Assembly (NCBI GenBank): GCA_033060915.1
Contig: CM065392.1
Span: forward strand, 12,670,001 to 12,734,000
Origin: Euryodendron excelsum
Taxonomy: Eukaryota > Streptophyta > Magnoliopsida > Ericales > Pentaphylacaceae
DNA: 64,000 nucleotides
Direction: 5' to 3'
Shown in pieces: positions 37,701 through 47,953 of this stretch. The notes under the pieces were generated by a model, which was not told where the DNA came from, made no database searches, and was given only the letters and a program-made list of their open reading frames with translations. How positions within the stretch are numbered: the first letter of the stretch is position 1; each line of letters starts with the position of its first letter. The translations under genes and the position numbers were made by a program.

Positions 37701-38844
37701 GTTAAACAATCTCTTTCAAGTTACTCTCTACACAATGTACTCCGTAAGTAATTGGAGAAACTCTGATTTTATTCAGCAATCCTCTTAGAAATACTTCCAC
37801 ATATGGCCGTCCTTACAAAATCAATTTTGCTTCTTCGACAAACTACTCCTTACTTCAAGGGAAGTACTTCACAGTTTGTTCCTAAAGCTCTATTTTGCAT
37901 CACAGACTATGAAAATTCCTTAGTAGTAAGTGCTTTATAACCTTTGTGTTAAAAAAGAGAATCTTTTTTGAGCTCCTTCATGCTTTCCATAAGTAGTTAT
38001 TTTGGCTGGCTTCAGCCAGGAAAGGAAGAGGTAAGAATAAAAGTAAAATGATACAGATAGAAAGTAAAAGAGATTGATCTCTGTGTCCACCTAAGTGATA
38101 ACAGTTCTCAATTTGAGGTGGGACTTCTCTTTTGGAGTGGAGAATCCATATGCAATATCATTTCATAGAAACAGGGGCATTCTGTGCAGGCAGCAATGAG
38201 TTATTACCTTTTCTTTTTTCATTTCTAAAGAAGCGAATGTATAATGTCATAGTAATACTACTTGGGGGGAAGGAACCTTTAAGAGTGAAATAGTGGAATG
38301 TGGTGTCTTTTGTTGTTTGAGATAATTCCTATCTGTTCCTGCCATTACTTATAAATAAGTGTTGAGAAAGAATTCTGATCCAAAAACAGAGCAAGTGGAT
38401 AGGTAAAGTAGTGTTTCCACGTGAACTATTTTCTGTATGCTTTTTGTTTTATATTAAATTCTTCTAGAATTGATCCTTGGATACTTACCACTGTCACGAA
38501 ACCATGGATATTCTATTTAACTTCTTCTTAATATAACATTTGACTTATTCGCATAGTAATTACAGATGATGGCGGTAGAACTTGGGGCGCACAAAATTAG
38601 AGTAAACTCAATTTCTCCTGGAATTTTCAAATCTGAGATAACTGAGAGTCTGATTCAAAAAGATTGGTTTAAAAATGTGGCTTTGAGAACTGTCCCTCTA
38701 AGAACCTATGGCACAACAGACCCAGCATTGACATCACTTGTGCGGTACTTAATCCACGACTCTTCAGAGTATGTGTCAGGGAACATTTTCATCGTTGATG
38801 CAGGTGCAACGTTACCAGGTGTCCCAATTTTCTCTTCCCTTTGA
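28375..38844 (+). CDS. Short-chain dehydrogenase/reductase (FabG-like, plant family), three exons
   Basis: Joining 28375-28735, 33617-33846 and 38566-38844 gives an uninterrupted 289-residue protein, typical for classical SDRs. The junctions are G|gtaatt...tctcag|GT (phase 1) and AAG|gtgagg...ttacag|ATG (phase 0). Seen motifs: TGASSGIG cofactor loop (residues 23-30), ELDV acidic site, INNAG (114-118), the conserved TNLTG Asn (141), catalytic Ser 170, Tyr 185 and Lys 189 (YSSSK), and the SPG motif after strand 6 (214-216). The C-terminus GVPIFSSL is characteristic of a plant clade that includes Arabidopsis At3g55290-like proteins. It should be an NAD(P)-dependent oxidoreductase; the substrate is unknown. 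There is no evident transit peptide and no SKL tail. Introns are 4881 and 4719 bp, filled with repeats. A broken paralogue lies inverted 7 kb upstream. Confidence 0.93.
30190..30755. repeat. Dispersed repeat with 'ggacac(a/g)' words, intron 1
   Basis: The block opens 'gaagcatggatatagacacg' and closes with a cluster of 'ggacacatattggacacatgtc', 'catccgaagcg' and 'gatgtgtccat'. These words are typical of a common plant non-coding transposon family whose ends resemble 'gaagcacggacacgg'. A related, reversed block is at about 35265-35600. Ends are approximate. Confidence 0.4.
31111..31749 (-). pseudogene. Retrocopy of an mRNA for a small conserved plant protein, antisense in SDR intron 1
   Basis: The body is flanked by identical 17-bp direct repeats TGACAGTGATTTTTTTT (31094-31110 and 31750-31766). 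On the minus strand it ends in an A-rich tail (gcaaaataaaaaaaaa) abutting the 3' repeat, the hallmark of LINE-mediated retroposition. It comprises about 45 nt of leader, an open frame and about 310 nt of 3' UTR, with no introns. Confidence 0.85.
31423..31680 (-). CDS. Open frame within the retrocopy, plant protein of unknown function
   Basis: From the ATG at 31680-31678 the frame runs 85 codons plus stop. In-frame extension to 31704 meets GTG, where the parent may have had its ATG (GTG-GCG-GCG-TGT). The product is basic and Trp-rich, with [27 protein letters not shown] and a C-terminal W-A-R-R-A-P-Y-L-C motif. It looks like a small plant-specific family, but I cannot name it. The intact frame means recent insertion or retained function. 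It lies antisense to the host gene; transcription is unknown. Confidence 0.6.
   Translation of the reverse strand: MAWWHKMMVPIQRIWIIVKKRFGIRKTGLVKLRHDVRTCEYEDVHVLWEMLKRNETELAGSRTKKRHFWNVCDWARRAPYLCRNF
33617..33846 (+). CDS. SDR exon 2 (active-site region)
   Basis: Encodes residues 121-197: G-S-V-K, the EEW-like helix (SESEWN), [22 protein letters not shown] with the catalytic Ser, and [13 protein letters not shown] with catalytic Tyr and Lys. The acceptor is tctcag at 33611-33616 and the donor gtgagg at 33847. A frame continuing to 33990 reads into the intron and should be ignored. Confidence 0.93.
34957..35105 (-). mobile_element. Au-type SINE in SDR intron 2
   Basis: On the minus strand the order fits the plant Au SINE. 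A tRNA-like head ends in a B box (gtcatgggttcaaa), followed by the conserved body words 'gggtaaggctg', 'ccccagactc' and 'gggagct(c/t)atgcac', and a terminal T-run (ctgactttttc) instead of a poly-A tail. A short 'ataaaat' occurs on both flanks (about 34950 and 35110), a possible target-site duplication. Confidence 0.75.
35265..35600. repeat. Dispersed 'gacac/tgtcc' repeat, intron 2
   Basis: The left side has 'gtcgggtacgtgtgtcagg' and 'acatgtcaaagtgtcag'; the right side has 'ctgagtgtcgagtgtccgat'. The middle is AT-rich. It is probably the same family as 30190-30755. Ends are approximate. Confidence 0.4.
38566..38844 (+). CDS. SDR exon 3 (C-terminal substrate-binding part)
   Basis: Encodes residues 198-289: [24 protein letters not shown], the variable substrate lid, [24 protein letters not shown] and the terminal V-P-I-F-S-S-L before TGA at 38842-38844. 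The acceptor is ttacag at 38560-38565. Confidence 0.93.
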   Translation: MMAVELGAHKIRVNSISPGIFKSEITESLIQKDWFKNVALRTVPLRTYGTTDPALTSLVRYLIHDSSEYVSGNIFIVDAGATLPGVPIFSSL

Positions 38845-41458
38845 ATCTTTGTGTAATCAAATTGCGTTTTAGCCATATATATGGCATTCTCCAAAAAAGA
38901 AGAATGAGAATTGTCACTTGATTTGGCATTCCCAGGACAAATCTTTTCTTGAGACACTGAGTGACTTTGCCTGAAATCACTAAATTGGTGGTTGTGAATG
39001 TAGTATAGATCCTTGTTGTTTTGTTCATATCTTTCAAATTGCTTGCATATTTTTGTTTGATCTGCCATCTGTGTGGCACATAGTTTTCAGTTTGACTGAT
39101 CCTTGGCTGAAAATGCCCAAAACCATGCTTTTTGGAGTTGGCTTTGGAATGCACACATGAATTCTTGTTATTTTACTTTCGTTTAGTTGTATTCTTAGGA
39201 TCATAGATATATGTCAGAGACAACTGAATTCTATTAAGTGTCCATTAAGCACGGGATCTCAAGCACCTTCTATTTATGGATTCATGTTTCTTCTTGTGTT
39301 TTCGATTTGTTTTTGTAATTGCTTTTTACCAAAACCACATCGAATCCAGGTTTGCGCAGATTTTCTTCTAATGATCAGATTTGTTTCCTTTTTGATCCAA
39401 TGGTTGAGATTGCAATGTAACAGTACCCAAAAAAAAAAAAAAAACTTCTGTGTACAGGAGAAAAATCCTACAACAAATCTGTTTGGTTTGTCGGAGAAAA
39501 TAAGAAGAAAATGAATTGGTATTCTTAAAAGAAATTCATTTTTTTTTTCTTTTTGGCTTTGGTTACTTATGAAAACGTTAAAATGTATTAAGTAATTATA
39601 TATCTTTTCCTTCACCAATCCAAGATCCAAACGTAGTGGAAAATAATTCAGGGGGAATGGAAAAGCCGATTCGATATAAACTGTTCGTGCTTTAGCCCTT
39701 CCGTCGACGTGGGACTAGCGTGAGAGAAAACCCATAGGCTCTGTGTCGTCAGGCCCATTAGCCCATGCTTCCAGCATGCCTTCTGAAGAATTTTATACCA
39801 TTTTTTTCTTATAATTAGCGAAATTGGTACACTCACAAACTCATTATCTATGTGGATATCATATCTAAGATATTTACAAACTAGTCAACTTCTTTTATTT
39901 AAAGTTTAATTCAACATAAGGTTACGAATTAACTGAATTATTGTTTATTTGGGAGCAATCTAGAATATTAACTAGTTACATGTGCTGTGCACGGAAAAGG
40001 TTATTTTCATACTAAAAGAAGAAAAAATGATTCTGTAAAGAATAAAATAAATAAAAAAAACGGAGTTTGTAAAGAATAAACAGTGACATTTAATTATTTC
40101 AAAATAAGGATAGTGTACTAAAATATTTTTAGTTTGGATAAATTGATACAAAAGATATATTAGGGAATTTTGAAACCGCATAGCAATAACATAATAGCCC
40201 AAAACTTAATAATTTGTGAAGTTATTAAATATATATTATTTTAAGTTGCACGACAAATTTGTAAGAAGATTAGAGAAACTTTTAATTTTGAATTAAGATT
40301 GAATTCAAAAATGGCATAAATTAGAAAGAAAAAGATTAAAATTGCATAGGATTAAACAGATCGGATGCTACAAATATGACAAAGCAAAGAAAAAGTTTAT
40401 CATCTACCTCTCAACTGAAATGATTATTTTCATGGTCAAGAAAAAACTTAGAAGGAGGTCTCAAAAAGAATGCAAGTTAATACAAGGGTGCTAATATGCC
40501 CTACTTATTAAAGGAATGTGTAAGAATGACAGAAGGGGAGAAAATTTTTTTTCATACTAATATTATCGTTGTTGTTGCTGCTGTGATTGTTGTTATTATT
40601 TAAAAAATAAAAACAAAAAGGGCTATGATTGGACAAAGATCATAGTAAGATGAAGGAAGTTACAACTTTGCATAGTTATGGGAAATAAAATAAAGGGTAG
40701 ACTCAAAATCAAAAGAAAATTTCCATATAAGATGACTATTTGTTTCATAATAACTTTTCAAAGTCTGCAATCGGATACCTAGTTTCAAAGAGTAAAATGT
40801 GTATGGGAGAGAGAAAACTTAAAAGGAACTTAATCATAAAGTTATTTAAAAAAAAAAAAAAGGTAAACAATCATTTTATCTCTTCAATCATGCCTCAGAT
40901 TTCAATGTTATCTTTCAACTTTGATTTATTTTATTTAATTAAGCCTTCTAACTCTTAAAAAGAAGTGAATGTGATCTAACATTTTAAAATGAGTTAAAAA
41001 AGTTAAAAATTAATTACACTTTAACCTTCTCAACTATGTTTCAATTTCACTTTATCCGCTAATGCAACAAACTTTGTAAACATAAAATCATAGATAGTAA
41101 AATTTTATTAAAAAAAATTCACATTAAGGTAATAATTGAGAAGACGTCTTTACTTTGGTTCCTGAGAAAACTTGTAAGATCTGCAACTAAGCAAACATTA
41201 ATGAATCTAGATAAATATATTCATCCATGTACCTGTTATATGTACCAGAAACTTGTAGGTTATAAGCATTTTCGTACATTCAAAGAGAAGTTTGTCTAGC
41301 ACTTCAAATTTCATTATGTATCAACATTACATGCCTCTCATGTTGGTTCTCCGGGAATGGCAAGTGATATGCTTGGGCCATGACAAAAGGACTTTAAACC
41401 GATTCAAGCATTCATTTCTTCTCTTTTACTATGCATGAGGATTGGTCAGGCTTATAAT
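38845..41458. other. Downstream of the SDR gene; no gene seen
   Basis: 3' UTR then AT-rich intergenic DNA. Poly-A at 39428-39443 and 40848-40861, and a GTT/GCT triplet tract at 40566-40597. Frames at 38706-39154 on the minus strand are shadows of exon 3 and its 3' UTR. Confidence 0.5.
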
Positions 41459-41988
41459 TAGGGATGACAATTTGATTAGATAAAAACAAGTTCTCGACCC
41501 ACCCCACTCTGTTCTTAATAAGAAGGGTTTAAAAGTTTGAAAAATGAATTAGGGATGGGTTATGAAAAATAAAATAAAATCCAAAGCGAGTTTAGGATGG
41601 GTAAGAGTTTTTTCACTCAAACCTAACCCAATTATGCAGAAAATGACTAGAATTCCCTGTTATATTATAACAATACTTGAATACGCTTTTGAATATAAAG
41701 AAAGTAGGGTATTTTTATATATAAGAAAGCATGGTCTACCTCTCATTACGTAGACCAATTTGTTACTGTAAAAAACATATGAGATTAGAAAAACATTATC
41801 TAGGTGTTAAATAAAAAATAAGAAATATGGAAGTTAACCCATCTTGATCTGATTTGAACTTAAAAGGGGACGGGGTTGGAGGATTCAACTCGTAACTGTA
41901 ATGAACGAGGTGTGGAGAGGTTTTTCTTATTAAGATAAAGGTAGGGTTTAGACAAACCAATCTTATAACCGATCCATGGCCATCCCTA
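41459..41988. mobile_element. hAT-like MITE, 530 bp
   Basis: The ends TAGGGATGACAA (41459) and GGCCATCCCTA (to 41988) form terminal inverted repeats. Flanking 8-mers cttataat and cttgcaag match 5 of 8. Inside are the usual 'acccaccccactctg', 'gggatgggt' and 'aagggttt' words of the gggatggcaa family. No coding potential. Confidence 0.65.
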
Positions 41989-41999
41989 CTTGCAAGTCT

Positions 42000-42126
42000 T
42001 TTACTTTTTTTTATTTTCCTATTTTTTGGTATGTTAGAGGGCCACAACCTTGAGAGAGAGGGAAGGAGGAGTTGAACCCATGATCTCATAGTATGGATAA
42101 AGGCATCACTACCATAGGGCTAACCT
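42000..42126 (-). mobile_element. tRNA-derived SINE-like element
   Basis: The minus strand from about 42126 reads ggttagccctatggtagtg (A-box-like) and, about 40 nt later, atgggttcaactcc (B box). A short body follows and then an A-rich tail (accaaaaaatagg, aaaataaaaaaaag). Length and order fit a SINE; the family is not identified. Confidence 0.5.
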
Positions 42127-42259
42127 TTCTTTTCTTCTTTTCTTAGGCTTTCTCTGTTATTTTTTTTTTTCACTGCAAATTCAAAATCTAAACATTGCAC
42201 AAAGATTCTTATAAATGCATAGCAAAGCCATATGGGACACTCAAAATGCATAACTCTTA

Positions 42260-42432
42260 GGGGTGTTTGGACGTAACTTATGACTTTTTTGAAATATGTT
42301 TGAGTGAGTGGCTTAAAAAAAAAATTTATGTCTAATCACGTTTTTAAAAAAAATTTATTTTTAAAGGTAATTTTTTTAAAATAACTTATAACTTATAGCT
42401 TAAGGTTTATAAGCCAAGGGTCCAAACACCCC
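42260..42432. mobile_element. 173-bp MITE with perfect 13-bp terminal inverted repeats
   Basis: GGGGTGTTTGGAC at 42260-42272 and its exact inverse GTCCAAACACCCC at 42420-42432. The interior is AT-rich with 'aacttataacttatagctta', typical of 'ggggtgtttgg' MITEs of plants. No clear target-site duplication. Confidence 0.8.
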
Positions 42433-44590
42433 ATTATATCAAAACAACACTCAAAATGCTAAGTGGTCCTAGAAATTAAGACTTCGAAAAGGTTCAATTC
42501 CATCATCTTTTTTTAGGTCATCTCATTATGTCATTCTTCTATATTTTATAGTTTTGATTTAGTTCAATGGTATTGATTTATTTCAATGTATTATGACATA
42601 TGTTCGTCTTATATATGGTAGTTTTCAAGTTGTCGAGATGGAAATTAATCCGTAGGTCTATGTACACATCTGCCTGATCAATAAAAAACAAGCAAATCAG
42701 ATAATGGGCCGCACTTATTTGATATGACTGTTTTTTATCAATCAAGGACGTGTTTCAAACCCATGAGAAAATTGCTCAGATGGAGAAATTTATCCCACGA
42801 GGTGCTAAAAATAGGAGACTGCTGCATTTGAAACCAGCGTGTGTATTTGGATATATTTATTTTTGCTTCATTCATAAACTTTTCTCTTTCTCAATGCACG
42901 TAAAGAAATAGATGATCTAGTTGATACACCATGCAATGGCGCAGGTATTAGTAAGTATATGCGCAATAAGTTTATGCCATGCATGTTTGCTAAAGGAAAA
43001 TGAAGAAATGAAATTATTTGTATTTGTTCGTATTTCTTGAATAACAAAGCAAGAAAATGAATTATTTTAGTAGTGCCTATTCATTTTCTTAGTCCAGCCA
43101 TACAAAAGCAAAGAATTTAGTTTCTCTCTTTTATTTCCCTTTCCCTTCTTTTCCATTTAATTTTTACCTAAACCTTAAATAACCATTAAAAAATATGATT
43201 TTTTTAGAACATAATGATATTAGCAAACAATGAAATTGCTAACAAGTAAATAAAAATTAGTCTAATTAATAAACAAAACAAAAGAATTAGAGATAATAAA
43301 TAAAAATTATAAATCAATCAGATACCAGAAATTGATTTCACAAAATTTCAAAATTTTTTCAGTAGTTAAAGGTTTAAAAAGTAAATCAAAATCTAATCAT
43401 GACTTAGGATTTCATTTTCTTCTTTATAAATCTTTGTATAAGGCATTTTTTTTTTTTTTTTGGCTACAAAGTATTCTAGCCTTCGACCAACTACTCCCTC
43501 GAACTTATACAGGGCAGTCAATATAAATTATGTAAACTTCATGTATTGCATGAATAATGGTTGGCCATAAATAAACGTAAGTAAAGATCGAGTTTGAGGC
43601 CTCATGCTTAGTACGAGGGCAAATCGAACATTGGGCCACGAGTTGTGGTCCTCTAACAAGTTTCAGTGGTGTCACATTGTAGAGTTATCCAAGATTTATC
43701 CATATATTACATTCATCTTCCTTTTTTCCTTCATATTTCACACACCATGCATCTACTATATTCAAGAACACAGAAAAGTGAATAGTTCATAGATATAAGA
43801 AAGTTTCTTCCTATTAGTCAATTAATCAATTTTTCTACTTCTCTAAATTGTAACAAAATAAAATTATTAGATTATTACAAAATTTATAAACATTTACTTA
43901 CAAAATAATTATTGTCTCATCTTATGAAAGCAACAATTTGCTTACAACAAATATTTTTGCAATAAAAAAATTGACAAGTTTTCAAAATAGGAGAACACCA
44001 AATTGTTCTCCCTTTATATGTTAATATAAATGAGTCAAGTAAACCTACTTTCAATTATGTGGCACTGCCAGTGTTAGCACAGGAATGATATAAAATTCTC
44101 GAATATGTAATTTCATTATTTTGAAGATATCGTCAAATTATATATTAATTTTGTTGGGTAATTTGCAATTCAATTTAAATCTGCAATATAATGAAAGAAC
44201 TTTAGAATTTCAAAGAAAAATCAAATTTGAAGAAAATAAGTAAATAAATTTAACTTTGAAATTTAAAACAAAAAACTCTTTTCCGCTCTACTTTGAATGT
44301 TTTTTCATTAAAAAAAAAAAAGAGAGAGAGAAACTGTTTGGTTGTGGGATCGATTTCTGTTTTTTTGTTTCATTTTTTGAAAATTAACCAGACTACATTT
44401 GGTAAATTATTTTTAGAAATTTTTTCTCAAAACAATATAGATTTAGCAAACAGAAAAAAATTATTTTCTGAATTTCTAAAAACCACCGTTGTTTTTATTC
44501 TTAAGGATACAAAAAATAAAAATAAAAATTTTAAAACAATACCAAACAAGCCCCTCTCATCTTTCTTTTCTCTACCTCTCTCTCCATTAA
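42433..44590. other. Intergenic stretch, no gene seen
   Basis: AT-rich DNA with poly-T at 43447-43461, (GA)n at 44322-44331 and an A-run before it. 43585-43700 carries words (gggccacgagttgtggtcctct) partly shared with 21950-22080 and 42030-42060. Confidence 0.45.
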
Positions 44591-45430
44591 TAATTTTATT
44601 TATTTGTTTTTCTTCAACTTGCTTCTTCTTTAACACGCATGGCTCAAATGTTTTTTCTTTTGTTTTCAATTTTCCTTTTTCGACATCAATACTGAAAATA
44701 ATAGATGGTAAACTTTCTTGCTACTAAAACCTTGAGTCCAAGTCAAGATTTAATTTCTCATTTCTGACATCAAAATCACTAAACTGAGTAACACTTTGGA
44801 ATTAGAAAGGCAGTTTAATTATTTGCATTAGAAAGGAAGTGTAAACACAGTAAAATCCTATCTATACCATAGTTATCAATTTTGTACCATAAAACTGTAC
44901 CAATGAAAGTGAGTTCCGTATGATCAAGGTATCAACCAATACCGGTCAATACCAACTAATACCGGACGATACTAACCAATATCGAATTTATTGGATGATA
45001 ATTTTATTTATTTGTTTTTCTTCAACTTGCTTCTTTTTTTAATACGCATAGTTCAAATTCTTTTTCTTTTGTTTTCAATTTTCCTTTTTCAACATCAATA
45101 GTGAAAATAATAGATGGCAACCTTTCTTGCTACTAAAACCTCGAGTCCACGGCAAGATTTAATTTCTAATTTCTGACATCAAAATCACTAAACTGAGTAA
45201 CACTTTGGAATTAGATAGACAGTTTAATTATTTGCATTAGAAAGCAAGTGTAAACATGGTAAAACCCTATCTACACCATACTACCATACTATCCATCTTA
45301 TACCGTACCGATCAGTACTAGGCGGTATGTACCGTATCGGCCATAAAATAGTACCAATGAAGATGAGTTCCGTATGGTCAAGGTATCGGCCGGTATCAGC
45401 CAATATCAGCTAATAACAGATGATACCGAC
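44591..45430 (+). repeat. 408-bp tandem duplication, two copies
   Basis: 44591-44998 is repeated from 44999. Both copies begin 'taattttatttatttgtttt' and run through 'aaaataatagatgg', 'ttgctactaaaacct', 'ctgacatcaaaatcactaaa' and 'gttccgtatg(a/g)tcaaggtatc'. Copy 2 has an extra segment of about 50 bp with 'taccgtaccgatcag...taccgtatcgg'. Non-coding and about 90% similar by eye; the 'taccg/cggta' words suggest a transposon relic. Confidence 0.85.
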
Positions 45431-47328
45431 CAATAATTTACCCAATAACACCAGATTTTGTATAATTTATTTTAAAATAATTTAATTTTATTATATTTTG
45501 ATAATAAATATCTATTAGAATTTATATTAGACATGTATTAGACAATAATATGTCTTTCAAATATATATTTGGGTTAAATAACATATTTATATTATGTTTA
45601 AAATAATTTTAAATTAAATAATATTTGTTAAGAGTAATGTCAAATTTTATAAGTAAATATTTTACAAATAAATATTTTTTATAAATATTTAATATTTATA
45701 GTGATAAATTTACTTAATATTGCACTGATCTCAATACATATTTTATTAATAATAAAAATAATATGCTGGCTGATACGATTTTATATTGACAACTCTGATG
45801 TACGCCTTATAAATGTCTCCAAAACAACTATGCAGAAATACATACAGATACATATATGGATGAATATGCATAGGTATGCATACTGACAAATATTTTGAAA
45901 TGACATATGGCTGGGAAGAGCCTGTGCCAAATGTAACATTTAGTGGGGCCTGTCATTATCATTCATCATGAAGAAATCAGGAAGTTTGTACCCCAAAAAA
46001 AATGAAAAACCAATCCTACCCTTGTCACAATTGTCTAACAAGATGGAAAAATTATACATAGTCAATCTTGCTTATTTATACTATTACCAGTAGGTCTACT
46101 ATTAAGTACATTGGCCCCGGCCCCTAGGGTTTCAAAATTCCCTTTATTCCCAATGTATAGTATGTATATTTTTAACACGATATAGTATTAGTCAAATAGA
46201 ATTTAAAATTTTTTATCTTTGTCCCTTAAATTTTAAAAAAACTTTTACATTCACCCCTTACAATAAAATTTTTGAGTATTAACTAGGTCTCAAAGACCCA
46301 CCTTCCAAGGAAACAAACTCGAGAGAAGTAGCAAGAGTAAATTGATGGTCCAAAAGCATCAAATAATTTCGCTGCTACCATATGGGAGAAAACAATTCAC
46401 AATTTAAAAAGTAAAATAATATTTGTTATCCTATTGATTTTCGGCCGAAAGACAAATCCTATCTGCGGGACAGTTAAATCGGTGGGTCTACAAATGTCAC
46501 AGAAGTTTCACACTGACAGACCAGAAGAAAACAGTGTGCATAGGTACCCATGTTTTCTGAGCATCCAAACACGAGACATGCAAGCATGTATGCACAGATA
46601 CATACACACCTAAATACATATAACACCCGTATTTTACTGAGCGAGAGTTCACACATGTACAAAGATTGGAGTGATTTTAACCCACTGTATGATATGTATA
46701 TTTATGTGTGCATTTATATGCACAGGCAGGCATGGGTACTTGGTTTTAAGAGATATATATATATATATATGTATGTATATTTTAATATGTCAGCTTCTGT
46801 TGGAAGTGAATCATCTCCAAGATTTGTTTTTGTTTCTAGGCCATACTAATTTTGAAAAACCAAATAACTCAAACAAGAAGCAATGGAAAAGCCCAGTGGA
46901 ACCCTTCTGCCTTCTTCTAAATCCTTTTAAGTTATAAGGGGAACTTCAGAGAAATGAGAAAACACCAACCCACAAAGAACAAAAGCAGGCCTGGCAAGTA
47001 TTCATTACACCAACTTCATTAATGACATTAATATTCATGAAATGATTAATCAAAAAGGATTTCTTGCCATATATTGTGTCTTAAACAAAACAAAAAATAT
47101 AAATAAATAAATAAATTTTCAACAAAATCTCAAAAGTCAGAAGTAACTTTCAATATACAAATTTGAGATTACCTGACAAAAAAAAAAATCCTCTGAACAG
47201 TCCAGGAAAGTCTCAAGAACATATGAAAAGGAGAAAAGAAAAGAAAAGAAAATGGGAAGAAAAAGGCAAGAAAATTTCCATGGCTTGAAAGAGAAAATCA
47301 AGCTTAATTAATTATTCCTCCCTACAAC
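45431..47328. other. Intergenic stretch, 3' of the CLE gene
   Basis: AT-rich, with (AT)n at 46751-46770. 46110-46290 contains 'cccttaaattttaaaaaaac' and 'ttgcccctta'-like words similar to the MITE at 20333-20572. 46590-46640 is 'atacatacacacctaaatac'. No gene supported. Confidence 0.45.
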
Positions 47329-47604
47329 TTATCTGTTGTGTAGAGGATTTGGACCTGTGTAGACTTTCCTTTTCTCAGCACCAAAACCATCATCATCACC
47401 GTCCTCATCTGCATTTCCTTTGAAGCCTTTTTGGGGTTTCAGAGAATTCATCTCAGAACCAGACCCGCCTTTGAATCTGCTGAATTTGTTATATCCATCT
47501 GCAAAACATGGAGTCTCCAACTCTATCAGCATCAGCAGAAGAAGAGACAAGCAAGCCAACTCTTTTCTCATACCCATATGTTTCTTGCTGAAAACCAAAG
47601 TCAT
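47329..47604 (-). CDS. CLE: CLE (CLAVATA3/ESR-related) peptide hormone precursor
   Basis: The 91-residue single-exon precursor ends in K-R-RKVYTGPNPLHN-R-stop. Residues 79-90 are a full CLE dodecapeptide with the invariant Gly-Pro-x-Pro-Leu-His-Asn core, nearest by memory to the CLE16/17/20/21-like group. The N-terminus has a hydrophobic stretch (residues 16-29, A-C-L-S-L-L-L-L-M-L-I) and a likely signal-peptide cleavage after C-F-A (35). A variable, acidic middle (N-A-D-E-D-G-D-D-D) follows, as usual for the family. CLE peptides are cleaved, hydroxylated on Pro and secreted, and act on LRR receptor kinases in meristem, vascular or root control; which role is unknown. Starts at ATG 47604; the internal ATGs at 47577 and 47571 are alternatives that still keep the signal peptide. 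Confidence 0.88.
   Translation of the reverse strand: MTLVFSKKHMGMRKELACLSLLLLMLIELETPCFADGYNKFSRFKGGSGSEMNSLKPQKGFKGNADEDGDDDGFGAEKRKVYTGPNPLHNR
47335..47370 (-). other. Mature CLE dodecapeptide coding segment
   Basis: Codes for RKVYTGPNPLHN followed by a single Arg and the stop (47329-47331). The preceding E-K-R is a plausible processing site. Pro 8 and Pro 10 of the 12-mer are at the usual positions. Confidence 0.88.
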
Positions 47605-47913
47605 AACATAGGATCCCAAGAGTAGAAGAGGCAGCTACCCTCCCTCTTTCTCTCTAGAACTGACAAAAGAGCTGGTTCTGAGGTGGGGTTTTAGTGAGAT
47701 GACTAGAGAAGTATTTTATGAAGAAACTTTTTGTTTGGTTTTGTGTAGATGCGTTGGAATTGAAGAAGAGGTGAGTCAACGAGAAAGAGCGTCAATATGC
47801 ATAGGGTTTGCTGCCTATTTCAATTTAAATTTGGTGTTTTGTTGGAAACTTCTTTTGTTACTGATTTCAGAGCCTAGGTTTTGCTGGTAGTGGTAGAAGA
47901 GCTCTACTAAAAA

Positions 47914-47953
<40 letters not shown>

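Larger units (their letters stand above)
33847..38565 (+). other. SDR intron 2 (4719 bp)
   Basis: A GT-AG intron containing poly-A at 34182-34200, an Au-type SINE (34957-35105), a dispersed 'gacac/tgtcc' repeat (about 35265-35600), a repeated 'atgttagcatggggact' motif (36472 and 36658), and (CT)n at 36674-36688. Remaining sequence is AT-rich and non-coding. Confidence 0.8.
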
